Position numbers and translations under genes: made by a program. Below the pieces are notes generated by a model, which was not told the DNA's origin, ran no database searches, and saw nothing but the letters and a program-made list of their open reading frames with translations. This document shows, piece by piece, positions 1-10,203 of a DNA stretch of 64,000 nucleotides. Every line of letters begins with the position of its first letter. Positions within the stretch are counted from its first letter, which is position 1. Source of the DNA: DATBVX01 sp963705495 (GTDB lineage Bacteria; Pseudomonadota; Gammaproteobacteria; Steroidobacterales; Steroidobacteraceae); contig CAVPJQ010000025.1 of NCBI GenBank assembly GCA_963705495.1, positions 62,001 through 126,000 of the forward strand, read 5' to 3'.

Positions 1-1091
1 AGGCGCCGCTTTTCCGGATCGCGCTCGCCAACGCGGCGGCGATTCTCTTGCGCAGTAGGCGCCGTGACCTCCAGGTGGACTCGCCGCCGTTCATGTGCCC
101 ACGCATCCAGAACGTCATCGCGCCGGCGTCCGGCGATCACGGCCATCAGCGCATCGCCGAGTGACACGGCATCGAGCAGGCCTCCCGTCAACCCGAGACC
201 GCCAATCGGATTGACGAGATGCGCGGCGTCGCCCGCCAGCAGCACCCGGCCAACGCGAAAGCGCTCTGCGCAGCGATCGTGCACGCGATACGGAGCGACC
301 GCTTCCGGCACGCAGCCCTGCAGCGCGGGCGCGAACAGCGCGTAGCGCTCGGGCAAACGCTGCCGAACTTGTTCCTCGCTCAGGTCGCCATCTTCCCGAT
401 ACGTGCAGCGCCAGAGCCCGGTCTGGTCGATCTGCACAATGATCGCCCAGTGCTCCGGATCGAGCACGACGTTGGACAGGCCAAAGCCATTCGCCTCGAA
501 ATCGAACCGCACGTTGGTCGCGACGAACCACTCCGGCCAGGTGACACCCTCTAGCTTGAGATTCAGCGCGCGCCGCACGCCGCTGTGTGCGCCGTCCGCG
601 CCAATCAGCCACCTGGCGCGCATCAGCCGCTCGCCTTGCGGTGTTTGCACGCTCACGGTCGCGGACTCGGTGTCCTGGGCCAGCGCAGTCACGCGATGAC
701 GCCAGCGCACCTCCGCACCCGGCACGCGCAGCAGGTGTTTCAGGATGATCGCCGCGAGCGCCGGCTGTCCCAGATGAAGGTTGAAAGGGTAAGCAGTGTC
801 TTCAGGCTTCAGCACCGCCAAGCTGAAGTGCCCGAGGAGGCGGTGATCGAGGGTCCAGTAGTGGTACGCCTGCTTCAGGACGCCGATTGCCTTGAGATCC
901 TCGAGCAGGCCGAGAGCGTCCAGGCGTTCGACGATCGGCGAGTGATACACGGCGGCGCGTGGTTCATCTTTGATTGCAGGCTCTGCATCCACGACGACCA
1001 CGCGAATTCCGGCGCGCGCGAGCTTCAGCGCCGTGACCAGACCGACGGGCCCGGCACCTGACACGACCACGCCGTCGATTTCTTCTGTCAC
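1..1091 (-). CDS. FAD-dependent aromatic-ring monooxygenase (C-terminus cut by window edge)
   Basis: About 363 residues are visible and read without interruption; the C-terminus lies beyond the left edge. The N-terminus has the FAD-binding GxGxxG motif (GAGPVGL, about residues 12-18) followed by a VVVDAE strand end, and the second FAD motif GDAAHLVNP lies near residue 285. This is the class A flavoprotein hydroxylase layout (PheA/TfdB, MhpA, UbiH families), enzymes that hydroxylate aromatic substrates using NAD(P)H and oxygen. The start is the GTG at 1091, preceded by AGGA a few bases upstream; a GTG 15 bases further up is possible. It follows the M20 peptidase on the same strand after 51 bases and may share its transcript. 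The substrate cannot be told from the sequence. Confidence 0.85.
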   Translation of the reverse strand, partial: MTEEIDGVVVSGAGPVGLVTALKLARAGIRVVVVDAEPAIKDEPRAAVYHSPIVERLDALGLLEDLKAIGVLKQAYHYWTLDHRLLGHFSLAVLKPEDTAYPFNLHLGQPALAAIILKHLLRVPGAEVRWRHRVTALAQDTESATVSVQTPQGERLMRARWLIGADGAHSGVRRALNLKLEGVTWPEWFVATNVRFDFEANGFGLSNVVLDPEHWAIIVQIDQTGLWRCTYREDGDLSEEQVRQRLPERYALFAPALQGCVPEAVAPYRVHDRCAERFRVGRVLLAGDAAHLVNPIGGLGLTGGLLDAVSLGDALMAVIAGRRRDDVLDAWAHERRRVHLEVTAPTAQENRRRVGERDPEKRR

Positions 1092-1142
1092 GTTCCTGGC
1101 TCTCACTCAACAACGGTGCAAGGTTGCCTCCAGAAGGGCTCG

Positions 1143-2550
1143 TTACTTGACGTACGCGCGAACGATGCCTTCCAGAAACTCGCGTCCCTCGTACAGGGAT
1201 TTCACGCGACGCTTCTCGTTCAGTCCGTGCGCGTTGGTTTCACCGGGCACGGCGAACATGCCGCTCATGCCGTAGGTCGGTATGCCGGCATTCATCAGGA
1301 AGCGCCCGTCGGTGGCGCCGGCGGTCATCAGAGGTGCGACGGGCACGCCGGGCCACAGCTTTGCAGCCTGCGCTTTGACGGGACCCATGATCTCGTCCGT
1401 CAGCGGCGGCGCGGACGAGCCCTCACGGCGGCGCACGATGCTCACCTTCACCTGCGGATCGCCGATCGCCTTCTCCAGCGTCTCCTTCACCTGCTCAGGC
1501 GTCGTCCCCTGCATCACGCGGCAGGAGAGTGTCACCGTCGCTCGCTGCGGCAGAGCGTTTGGCGCGTGGCCACCTTCGATCTGCGTCGCGACGCAGGTCG
1601 TGTGCACGATGGCGTTGTAGCTCGGATCCTTCATCAGCGTCGCCAGAGCGCCTCGATCGTCCGGATCCTTGGCGACGGCGCTCATCGCCGCGCCGATCTC
1701 GCCGCCGAGCAGCGGCCCGGTGACGCGGAAGTACTCGCGCACCACCGGAGTGACCTGAACCGGAAACGACAGCTCCGCGACCTTCTGCGTCGCCGCCGCG
1801 AGTCGGTAGATCGCGTTGTCCGGTACCGGCCGCGAGGAATGCCCGCCGGGATTGGTGACCTCCAGCGAATACACCTGGTGGATCTTCTCGCCGGCCTGCA
1901 CCTGCAGCGCCAGCGGCTTGCCGTCGTCCGACAGCAGGCCGCCTGCGCCTTCGTTGATCGCGAAGGCGGCATCGATCAGGTTCGCGATGGTTCTTCAGGA
2001 TGTAGTCGACGCCGTTGACGCGGTTCGACGTCTCCTCGCCGCAGGTCAGCGCCATGATGAGGTCGCGCCTCGGCTTGAAGGTTCTTTCCTGCTTCAGGCG
2101 GATCATCAGGTCGAGGAACACCGCAGCCATCGACTTGTCGTCGGCCGATCCGCGGCCGTAGAAGAAGCCGTTCTCCTCGATCAGCGTGAACGGATCGCGC
2201 TCCCAGTCCTCGCGCTTGGCGTCGACCACGTCGATATGCGCCAGCAGCAGCACGCCCTTCTTGGTCGCGCCCTTGGCGCGTATGCGTGCCACGATGTTGC
2301 CGTCGTCGGGCTTGCCTTCAGGAATTACCAGCTGCACGTCTTCGCCGGTGAACCCCGCCGCCTTCAGGCGCGTCTCCGCGGCACGGACCACTTTCGTGCA
2401 CGAGCCGGTCGTGGCAGAGGAATCGATCTCGACCATCTCCTCATAAATCGCGCGGAACGCCTCGCGGCCAGAGTCAGCCTCGGCAGGGGCAGCGTGGGCC
2501 AACGATATGAACGACATGGAAACGAAGAGTGCGCAGATTAGTTTCTTCAT
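1143..2550 (-). CDS. M20 family metallopeptidase, secreted; one frameshift near 1983
   Basis: The protein begins with a signal peptide (MKKLICALFV... ending in LAHA, residues 1-20). Zinc-peptidase landmarks of the M20/M25/M40 family follow: H105 and D107 in LLLAHIDVV, D137 in GRGSADDKS, and E172/E173 in CGEETS. After NHR near residue 188 the frame is lost and resumes at NLIDAAFAINEG, the usual continuation in the family; removing one G near 1983 joins the two parts. The span is 3n+1 bases, as expected for one inserted base, giving about 468 residues. The C-terminal half has the lid domain (NPGGHSS) and the late histidine in AHGLNEKR. Likely a periplasmic di- or aminoacylpeptide hydrolase; substrate unknown. 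Confidence 0.88.
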
Positions 2551-2650
2551 CGGCACAGAGTATCGAAGATCGTGAGCCGGAGTTGAAGACTGGATATGAT
2601 CACTGGCGCTCGGTCGCTGAAGACATAGGCGGACAAACCAGGGAGGACAC

Positions 2651-4315
2651 ATGAGCCGACGTTTCAGGCTGCGTGCGGTGGTCGTAGCCGGGGCGTGCGT
2701 ACAGATGTCGACACCCACCTGGGCGCAGGATGAGCACGCCGGGCATTCGGTCGGCGAGCATTTCGGCAGCGTTCATTTCCCCATCTCCTGCAGCTCCGAC
2801 GCACAAGCGCAATTCGACCGCGCGGTCGCAATGCTTCACTCATTCTTCTCGCCTGAGACCGTCAAGGCCTTCACCGCTATTGTGCAGGCCGAGCCCTCCT
2901 GCGCCATGGCTTACTGGGGCGTGGCGATCAGCCAGCGCCCGAACCCGCTGGTTCCGCCGTTTTCACGACAAGCATTGCAAGCGGGCTGGGACGCAATCCA
3001 GAAGGCCCGCGCTGCAAGTCCGCCGACCCAGAGAGAGCGGGATTGGATCGAGGCGCTCAGTCTCTTCTTCGAAAACTACGACACGCTCGATCAGAAGACG
3101 CGGAGTCTGAAATATGAGGCCGCGATGGCGGGACTGCACGAGCGGTACCCAAAGGACACGGAAGCAGCGGTGTTTTACGCGCTCGCGCTCAACGAGGCGG
3201 TCGATCTGGCCGACAAGACGTATGTGCGTCAGCTCAAGGCCGCGGCAATCCTCGAGCCGCTCGCTGTGCAAATGCCCGATCACCCTGGCGTCGCCCATCT
3301 GCTGATTCACAGCTACGACTACGCGCCCATTGCGACGAAAGGGTTGCCCGCCGCGCGACGCTACGCCGAGCTCGCCCCCTCTGCACCGCACGCGCTGCAC
3401 ATGCCCTCGCACATCTATTCGACACTGGGCATGTGGCAGGACGCGATCCAGGCGGACCTGGCCTCAGATGCCGCCGCCAAGGCATACGCGGCTTCGATCA
3501 GTGCAACCACTGCCGCCAACCCGGCGGTGAATCCGCGGCGTTATCACTCCCTGGACTTCCTGACCAATGCATACCTGCAGCTCGCGCAGGACAAGCGCGC
3601 GCGCGTGATTGTCGATGAACGCGATTCGGTGTCCGGCTTGCCGCCCGACGGCAGCCTGGCGCAACACACCGCCTTCGCTGCCATCCCTGTGCGCTATGCG
3701 ATTGAGCGGAGCGCCTGGGCCGAAGCCGCAAGCTTGCGACCGGCACCCACGCCATACCCGCAAGCGGAGGCCATCACCTGGTTCGGTCGCGCACTGGGTG
3801 CGGCACGATCTGCCGAGCTCGCGGGTGCCGAGGGCGCCCTTGATGAAATCACTCGCCTGCGCGCGCAACTCGCTTCAGCAAACGACATCTACTGGACGGA
3901 ACAACTCGACATTGAGGCCGAGGCAGCAGCGGCGTGGATTGCCTTGGGCGAGCGACAGACGGCGCGTGCGATTGCGTCGATGCGTGCCGCCGCCGACCGC
4001 GAGGAGCGGAGCGAGAAAAATGTCGCCATGGAGAACCGCCTGTCACCGATGCGCGAGCTGCTGGGCGAGCTACTGCTCGAGGCGGGCAAACCCGCGGAGG
4101 CGCAGCGCGAATTCGAGCGCTCGCTGACGTCCGTGCCCAATCGGTTTCGCTCGCTGGCGGGAGCTGGTCGGGCGGCCGCCCTCGCGGGCAACAGATCACA
4201 GGCTCGTTTTCATTACCAACAGTTGCTGCTGCTTGCGCAGAATGCGGATAGCGGGCGGCCGCCCCTGAAGATGGCGCGCGAGTATCTGGCAAAGTCAGAG
4301 GGGACGGCGCGATAG
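2651..4315 (+). CDS. Secreted TPR-repeat protein, function unknown
   Basis: An intact 554-residue protein. The start ATG is preceded by GGGAGGAC, a good ribosome binding site. Residues 1-25 form a signal peptide ending in TWAQ. The rest is rich in Ala/Leu helix pairs resembling degenerate tetratricopeptide repeats, for example the stretches around AVFYALALNEAVD, AYLQLAQDKRAR and the C-terminal AEAQREFERSL. Conserved-looking His-rich elements HLLIHSYDY and ALHMPSHIYS sit near residues 218-260. Proteins of this architecture are widespread in soil proteobacteria and acidobacteria without an assigned role. It is convergent with the TonB receptor gene and 37 bases from its end. Confidence 0.8.
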   Translation: MSRRFRLRAVVVAGACVQMSTPTWAQDEHAGHSVGEHFGSVHFPISCSSDAQAQFDRAVAMLHSFFSPETVKAFTAIVQAEPSCAMAYWGVAISQRPNPLVPPFSRQALQAGWDAIQKARAASPPTQRERDWIEALSLFFENYDTLDQKTRSLKYEAAMAGLHERYPKDTEAAVFYALALNEAVDLADKTYVRQLKAAAILEPLAVQMPDHPGVAHLLIHSYDYAPIATKGLPAARRYAELAPSAPHALHMPSHIYSTLGMWQDAIQADLASDAAAKAYAASISATTAANPAVNPRRYHSLDFLTNAYLQLAQDKRARVIVDERDSVSGLPPDGSLAQHTAFAAIPVRYAIERSAWAEAASLRPAPTPYPQAEAITWFGRALGAARSAELAGAEGALDEITRLRAQLASANDIYWTEQLDIEAEAAAAWIALGERQTARAIASMRAAADREERSEKNVAMENRLSPMRELLGELLLEAGKPAEAQREFERSLTSVPNRFRSLAGAGRAAALAGNRSQARFHYQQLLLLAQNADSGRPPLKMAREYLAKSEGTAR

Positions 4316-4352
4316 AACTTACGGGGTCTCAAGCGCCTGCGCGACGCTTACT

Positions 4353-6612
4353 TCACAGTCTCACGGACAACTCAGCGCCAACGTATCTGCGGAAGTCCCG
4401 CGGGATTGCGTTGGCGATGGCGCCTCCACCGGCAGCACCCTGCGCGATGACGTTCGAGACGTACTGCTGGTCGAACGCGTTCTTCACGATGACCGACACG
4501 TCATAGCGGCCGCCTGAAAACGTGGCGCCGAGCTTGAAGTCTGCGATGCCATAGGCTGGCTGAATGAAGCGTGGATCCTGGTCGTAGGCGAACTGAACGT
4601 CGTCCTGCCAACGGAGATTCATCTGGCCGTAAATCTGTGACGCTGCAGACAGAGGCTGCGTATACCGGGCTAGGACTGTGCAGCGCAGATCCGGTGCGTT
4701 GACGAACGAACCGCCGTGCAGGTCCTGCCGGCCGCCGATACAGCCAAGCGCGGCCGTCTGGCCCGCATAGCAAGGACCGGTATCGAAGTCGTATCCCGCA
4801 TCAAGATACGTCACTCCTCCGGAGATCGAGAGCCGTTCGGACGGCGCATAGGCGAACTCGAGCTCGATACCGTTGGTGTGAACGTCGCCGGCATTGGTGA
4901 CGACAAAAATGGCGAGCGCAGGATCGAAGGCCTGCTGCTGGTAGTTCTCGAACGTCGTCAGGAAGCCGGTGAGATTCAACGTGAGCCGATTCCCCAACCA
5001 CTGCGAGCGCAGACCAAGCTCCCACAATTGCGAGGTCTCTGCAGCGAGGGGCTGCGCGGCGAAGATGACCGGTGAGAGGGTCGCAGAGTTGAATACGCCC
5101 TCGCTCTTGTAACCGGTCGAATAGCTCAAGTAGGTGCCGAAGTCGTCGGTCCAATCGAAGCGAGCCGCCGCCTTCACGATCGTCGCGTCATCCGAGTATT
5201 CGGCCGCCACCGGACCAAACGCCCCGAGGCCGAAGAATGGACTCGGCAGCGGACGGAAGAAGGTCGAGATCCTGCTCCTCAGCAATGAAGCGGGCGCCTG
5301 CGGTAAGCGTCAATCGATCGACGGGGCGAAAATTCCCCTGCCCATAAGCCGAGACGTTCTGCGTCTTGATCGTGGAGTTGGCGACCAGCACCAGCTCCGA
5401 TCCGGGCGGAGCCTGAACCGTTCCGTCGGGATTGATGGCCGTGATGAGATTGAGCCGCGTACCACGGCGGTCGAGCGTCTGATGGACATCGGTGTCGAAG
5501 TAGAACACGCCCAGGACAAAGTCGGTCCGATCGAACACCGGCGAGACAATGCGCAGCTCGTGCGACATCTGCTTCGCATCGTTGGTATTGAAGTTCGAGG
5601 TGACGATGTGCGCGGGCGTGTTGTCGATGTCGAAATCCCCTTCGGCCGTCCACTCTCGGGCGCCGCCGATGTACGTGAGGGAGTAGTCGCCCAAGCCGAC
5701 GTTGGCGGTGAGCGAGGCGCCGTAGTTCTCCTGCTTCGCAAAAACGTTCGAACCTCCAAGCGCGACCACGTCGTTCAGCGGTCCGACAGCAATGCCGGTG
5801 CTCGGCACTATGGGATTCGTGCTCGCCACCCGTATCGGCAGCGCACAGCAATTCGAATCGAAGCGCTGACCGTCAACACTCAGCAGCAGATCCATGGACG
5901 TCTGTGGGTCGCCATTGGAGCTTGCCGCGGAAACCATACGCCTCGACGTCGTTGTACGTCGCACCCGTCGTGGCATCTTCCACGACACCATCGTTTTGCC
6001 GATAGAACGCAGCCAGACGGAAGGCAGTCGACGTGCGACAGCGGTGCGGAAATCACGCCGTTCACCCGGTACTCGCTGTCTCCGGCGACGAGCACGCTCG
6101 AGCTCGCTTCGAGCGCCTCGAAGTTGGGATTCCTGGTAACGAAGGCGATCACGCCTGCCGAGGAGTTCTTGCCGAACAGCGTTCCCTGCGGTCCGCGCAG
6201 CACCTCGACGCGCTCCAGATCGCCCAGATCGTTGAAGAACGATCCCTGTTGGGCCAACACGACGCCGTCGATGACGGTGGACACGCTCGGCTCGATACCC
6301 GCGGCGAACACATCCGTGCCGATTCCGCGAATGCGAATGGAGCTATCGCGAAGCTCTCTGCCGGTATTGAAGGTGACGCTCGGGATCAGCTCGCTGAGAT
6401 CGGCAATACCGAGTGCGCTGATCTGCTCCAGTTCCGCGCCGCTCACCACGGAGACGGCAAGCGGGACATCCTGCGCATTCTCGGTGCGCTTTTGTGCGGT
6501 GACGATCACCTCTTCGAGAGGAGTCTCGGCCGCACTGACCAGTGATCCCACAGCGAACAACCCACAGATTGCAGCGAGGCTTGCAAACTGCAGCTTGACA
6601 GTGCTGCATCAT
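4353..6612 (-). CDS. TonB-dependent outer-membrane receptor; three frameshifts
   Basis: The first segment reads a signal-peptide-like stretch ending in SLVSAAE, then a TonB-box region (PLEEVIVTAQKR) and a plug domain with RIRGIG and VEVLRGPQGTLFGKNS, hallmarks of siderophore/carbohydrate-type TonB receptors. The beta-barrel continues in two further frames: about 5265-5890 (FDIDNTPAHIV, YGQGNF, LTAGARF) and 4353-5285 (YSTGYKSEGVFN, GIELEFAYAP). It ends in aromatic-rich strands and ...AELSVRL. Frame breaks fall near 6030, 5895 and 5263; joined, the protein would be about 745 residues. The true start is unclear: no ATG lies in frame at the signal peptide, so a TTG near 6560 or another base error is possible. 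Ligand unknown. Confidence 0.85.
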
Positions 6613-6676
6613 CAGGCCGGCGAGTATGGACCGAACCCGCCTGGAAACCCACGATCCCTTCTAGCGGCGGGGAGAG

Positions 6677-6704
6677 GCTGCGCTACTCACCTGAATAGCG
6701 CAGC
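6677..6704 (-). terminator. Hairpin after the cytochrome gene
   Basis: A 9-base perfect stem (GCTGCGCTA / TAGCGCAGC) with a 10-base loop lies 14 bases beyond the stop of the di-haem cytochrome gene. There is no run of T after it, so it may only be a 3' end-stabilising or weak terminator hairpin. Confidence 0.4.
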
Positions 6705-6717
6705 TCTGTAGCTACAG

Positions 6718-8063
6718 TCACAGCTTGCGCAAGTACGCCAGCAACGCTGCTCGCTCTTCCGGCAGCGGCGGACGATCGAAATTCACGCCGTCCGTGGACA
6801 CGATCGGCGGAACAACGCCGGGCGGGGCGACCACCCGCACTCGCTTGAAGAACTCCGATGTAGTGATCGACCACGTCCTCGAGAGTGTCGGCGCTGTTGT
6901 TGTGGAAGTACGGCGCGGTGTTCCTGATCCCTCGCAGGCCGTTGATGTCGAGCTTGTTCCAGTCGTCAGCTGCGGGTGGCCCTACGCCTGCGAATCCCGT
7001 CAGCAGTGCGCGGCCTGGATCCGAAGCTGGTTCGCCGTATCGTGGCTCCCGTCGGCAGCGTGATCTCGTAGGTCCGCGCGTTGCGCGCGAGACGTGCCGG
7101 GCAGGGTTTGAAGTTGAAGCGAGCGGGCGTGACGGTATCGACCGGCCGCGGACATTGCGATGAGATGTCGTGGTAACGCACGACCGGGGGCTGCGGCGTC
7201 GACTGCCCGGGGCCGCCGTGGCATTGCGCACATGCGCGTGTGAACACCGCTTTGCCCTGTTGTTCCAGCGGATTGAGTACCGGATCCGGATCGGGCAAGG
7301 GCAGCGTGCCCGCGCTCACCGCGTCGGATAGCGCACGCACGCGCTCACTCGTGAACAGCACACGTTGAAACGAGGTCAGATCGTCCAGCAACCGCTGCTC
7401 CGGTGGATTCTGAATCTCTGCGTGAGCCAGGAACGCGCCCAGTGCCTGGTCCTGCAGAGTGGTGAAGCGGGCATCCAGCTGGTAGCCACCCGAGCGGTTC
7501 GGGTCCCGCGGCCACGGGTTGAGGCCGTCGGGGCCCGTGAGCTTTACATTGTTGACGCTGGGAACCATGCGCCAGACGTCGACCAGGGTTTCAGTCGATG
7601 GCGCATTGGTCGCCGGATCGATCAGCTTGATGTTGGGCGGCAGCGTGAACACGATGCGGATCAGGCCGTTCTCGCGCAGATTGCTGAAGTCGGCGGCATT
7701 CGCTCCGTTGGTGCGGAAGTCGTCGGCGTCTACCGGCCGGAAGAGCGGATCGTCGGCGCGCGGATTCCATTCGCGCCGCCGTTGCAGGCGCTGGAACCTG
7801 GCCTCCGCAGCGGCAGGGGAGAGCTGGAAGTGCTCGGTCGCCATGTGGCAATCAGCGCAAGAACGGCCGTTGCCGTCGAGGCCATGCGGCTCGCGATCAA
7901 AAAAGCCGAACAGACCTCGCAATACCGCGGTGCATGACTCACCGTCACATCGCCGGTCGGAGTCCTGGCTGACCGCCAGCGTGTCGGCCCGCGCCAAGGG
8001 GCCTGCCAGCGATACGAAGGTAAAGATAAGGAGCGTCCGAACAGCGGTGTGTATCGAGTTCAT
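6718..8063 (-). CDS. Di-haem cytochrome c peroxidase-like protein; two frameshifts
   Basis: Starts at ATG 8063 behind GGGAGAAA, with a signal peptide ending in LARAD (residues 1-27). Two c-type haem sites are visible, C69-x-x-C72-H (GRSCADCH) and C278-x-x-C281-H (ACAQCHGG). The later stretch GLRGIRNTAPYFHNN is typical of the distal haem region of the di-haem peroxidase/MauG group. The frame breaks near 7040 and near 6855; in both cases one extra base restores the family sequence, ending in EERAALLAYLRKL. The span is 3n+2 bases, fitting two insertions and about 447 residues. Expected in the periplasm, reducing peroxide or oxidising an unknown substrate. It is divergent from the CadC-like regulator, which may control it. 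Confidence 0.82.
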
Positions 8064-8182
8064 TAGCTTTCTCCCAGTCAGTCTCGATTTGCGTCGACGA
8101 GCGGCACCATGTGCGCCACCGGACTTTGGAGCGTGACTGTGGCTCAGGATCCGTGGAAGAATCCTTGGCCGATCGCTGACAA

Positions 8183-8201
8183 GTTCTGATTTGTTCTGAT
8201 T
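8183..8201 (+). promoter_or_regulatory. Tandem 9-base direct repeat, candidate operator
   Basis: GTTCTGATT occurs twice with a single base between, giving a 10-base period (one helical turn). It lies in the 156-base gap between the divergent cytochrome gene and the CadC-like regulator, 19 bases before the regulator's ATG. Winged-helix regulators of the OmpR/ToxR fold commonly bind direct repeats with this spacing, so an autoregulatory operator is plausible. This is inference. Confidence 0.4.
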
Positions 8202-8219
8202 CGCTGGTTCCATCGCCCC

Positions 8220-10134
8220 ATGACCCGCACCCGCGCACTCTACGAGTTCGGCGATTTCGTCCTCGACGTCGGCCAGCAGCGCTTGTTGCGCCGTGACACG
8301 GGGGAGGCTATCCCACTTGTCGGAAAGGTGTTCGACACCCTGCTTTATCTCGTCGAGCACGCGGGAGAACCGCTCGACAAGGATGTGTTGCTGCACTCGA
8401 TATGGCCGGGAGTGATCGTCGAGGAGAACAGCCTCACGCAGAACGTCTCGACCCTGCGCCAGGTGCTGGGGGAGACCCGCGGCGAGAATCGCTACATCGC
8501 TACGATCGCTCGCAAGGGCTACCGGTTCGTCGCCAAGGTCACGCGGCGCGACGAGCCTGCTCCAACGACTACTGCGGAGACGCGCACCACCTCGCCATCC
8601 GGATGCAGCGCCCGCCTCCGCTCGCCGGCGGATCGGACTGGTCCCTCTGGCCGCGGTACTACTGACTGTCGCGATTGCGGCCATCTCGCTGTTTTTCATC
8701 CCGACCGGGTTGCGGGAACATGCACCGGTTGCCGGCCAGACCCTGGCCATCCTGCCCTTCAAGCCGCTGTTGCCTGCCGAGCGCAACGAATCGCTGGAGT
8801 TGGGCATGACGGAATCGTTGATCTCGAGTTTGGGTCGATATAGTCCGCGCGCAATCAGCCCGCTGAGCTCGGTGCGCAGATACGCCGCCCTCGATCAGGA
8901 TGCGATTGCGGCGGGTCGCGAGCTCGGCGTCGACACGGTGCTCGACGGCTCTTTGCAGCGCCGTGGCGATCGGCTGCGCGTATCGGTGCGGCTGCTGCGC
9001 GTGGCCGACGGTCGGCAGCTCTGGGCGCAGAGCTTCGACCAGGACTTCACCACGATCTTCGAGGTGCAGGACGTCATTGCCGCCAGGGTTGCGCAGGCAC
9101 TGTCCGTGCGCTGGGGCGGCAGCGAGTCAGCACGCGGCGCTCCGTATACCCAGGATCCGGAAGCTTACGCGCTCTACGCGAGCGGGCGACTAGCTTGGAC
9201 GCGGCAGACCGAAGCGAGCTTGCTGCAAGCGATTGCTTTCTTCGAGCAAGCCATTGCGCGGGATCCGAACTACGCCCTCGCATACTCGGGTCTTGCCGAC
9301 AGTTACGCCGTCCTTGGCGTCTTCGGCATACGTGATCCGAATGAAGTGTTTCCTAAGGCGCGCCGCGCAGTCGAAAAGGCACTGTCGATCGATCCGGATC
9401 TCGCGGCGGCACATTCGGCATTGGGGCACATCAAAGTGCAATACGAGCACGATTGGGATGGTGCCGCCAGAGAGTATGCACGCGCGCTCCAGCTCGACCC
9501 GTCCGTGGCGTTGACGCATCACCGGCGCGGACTCCTGTATGCGATGCAGGGTGACACCGAGCGTGCGTTGGCGGAATCCGATAGGGCGCAACAGCTCGAG
9601 CCCCTATGGCTCGCGCCGAGAGCCGCTGCCGGCAATTTCCTCTGCTATGCGAAACGTTACGACGAGTCGATCCGGCTCGTCGAGCAGGTTCTCGCACTCG
9701 ACGAGCGTGCGGACAGCGCGCGCAGTGTCCTGATACGGGATCTTCTGGGCAAGGGCGACTACGAACGCGCGCTCAGGGAAATTGACAGGCGTCCGCTCCA
9801 GGCACCCGGCAGCAACGCCTTCCGCGCCCAAGCGCTCGCACTATCGGGTCGACGCGAGGAAGCGCTTGCGGAGTTGGATCGCGTGCTCAAGTTGTCCAAG
9901 CAGCGCTATGTCGCTGCGTACGATATCGCGTTGATCTACGCCGCTCTCGCAGATACCGAGAGCACGTTCTTATGGCTGGGGCGCGCCGTGGAGGACCGAT
10001 CGACCCAGATCAACTTCCTCGCACAGGACGCGATGTTCGACGCGTTGCACACCGACGCGAGATTTGCCCCGCTCGTTCAACGAATAGGTATCTATCATCG
10101 GGTTTTGCCGGATGCCGCGGCTCCGACTTCGTAG
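8220..10134 (+). CDS. CadC/ToxR-like membrane transcription regulator with TPR sensor domain; one frameshift
   Basis: Residues 1-105 form a winged helix of the Trans_reg_C (OmpR/ToxR) type: YEFGDFVLD, then VGKVFDTLLYLVEHAGEPLDKDVLLHSIWP cut across helices, ending in IATIARKGYRF. A linker follows in which the frame slips by one base (about 8570-8635). The new frame opens with a membrane helix (VPLAAVLLTVAIAAISLFF), then a periplasmic TolB-like module beginning TLAILPFKPL. TPR repeats fill the rest (AIARDPNYALAYSGLADSYA and similar). The span is 3n+1, giving 637 residues after correction. Family members sense envelope signals and bind DNA from the membrane. It is divergent from the di-haem cytochrome gene and convergent with a PLP decarboxylase gene. 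Confidence 0.85.
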
Positions 10135-10203
10135 TTCGAAAAAGATTTCACGCATGCCGCCCTAGCTTCTCGAGCGTCGCCGTGAGCAGATGTTGTCTTC
10201 ATG

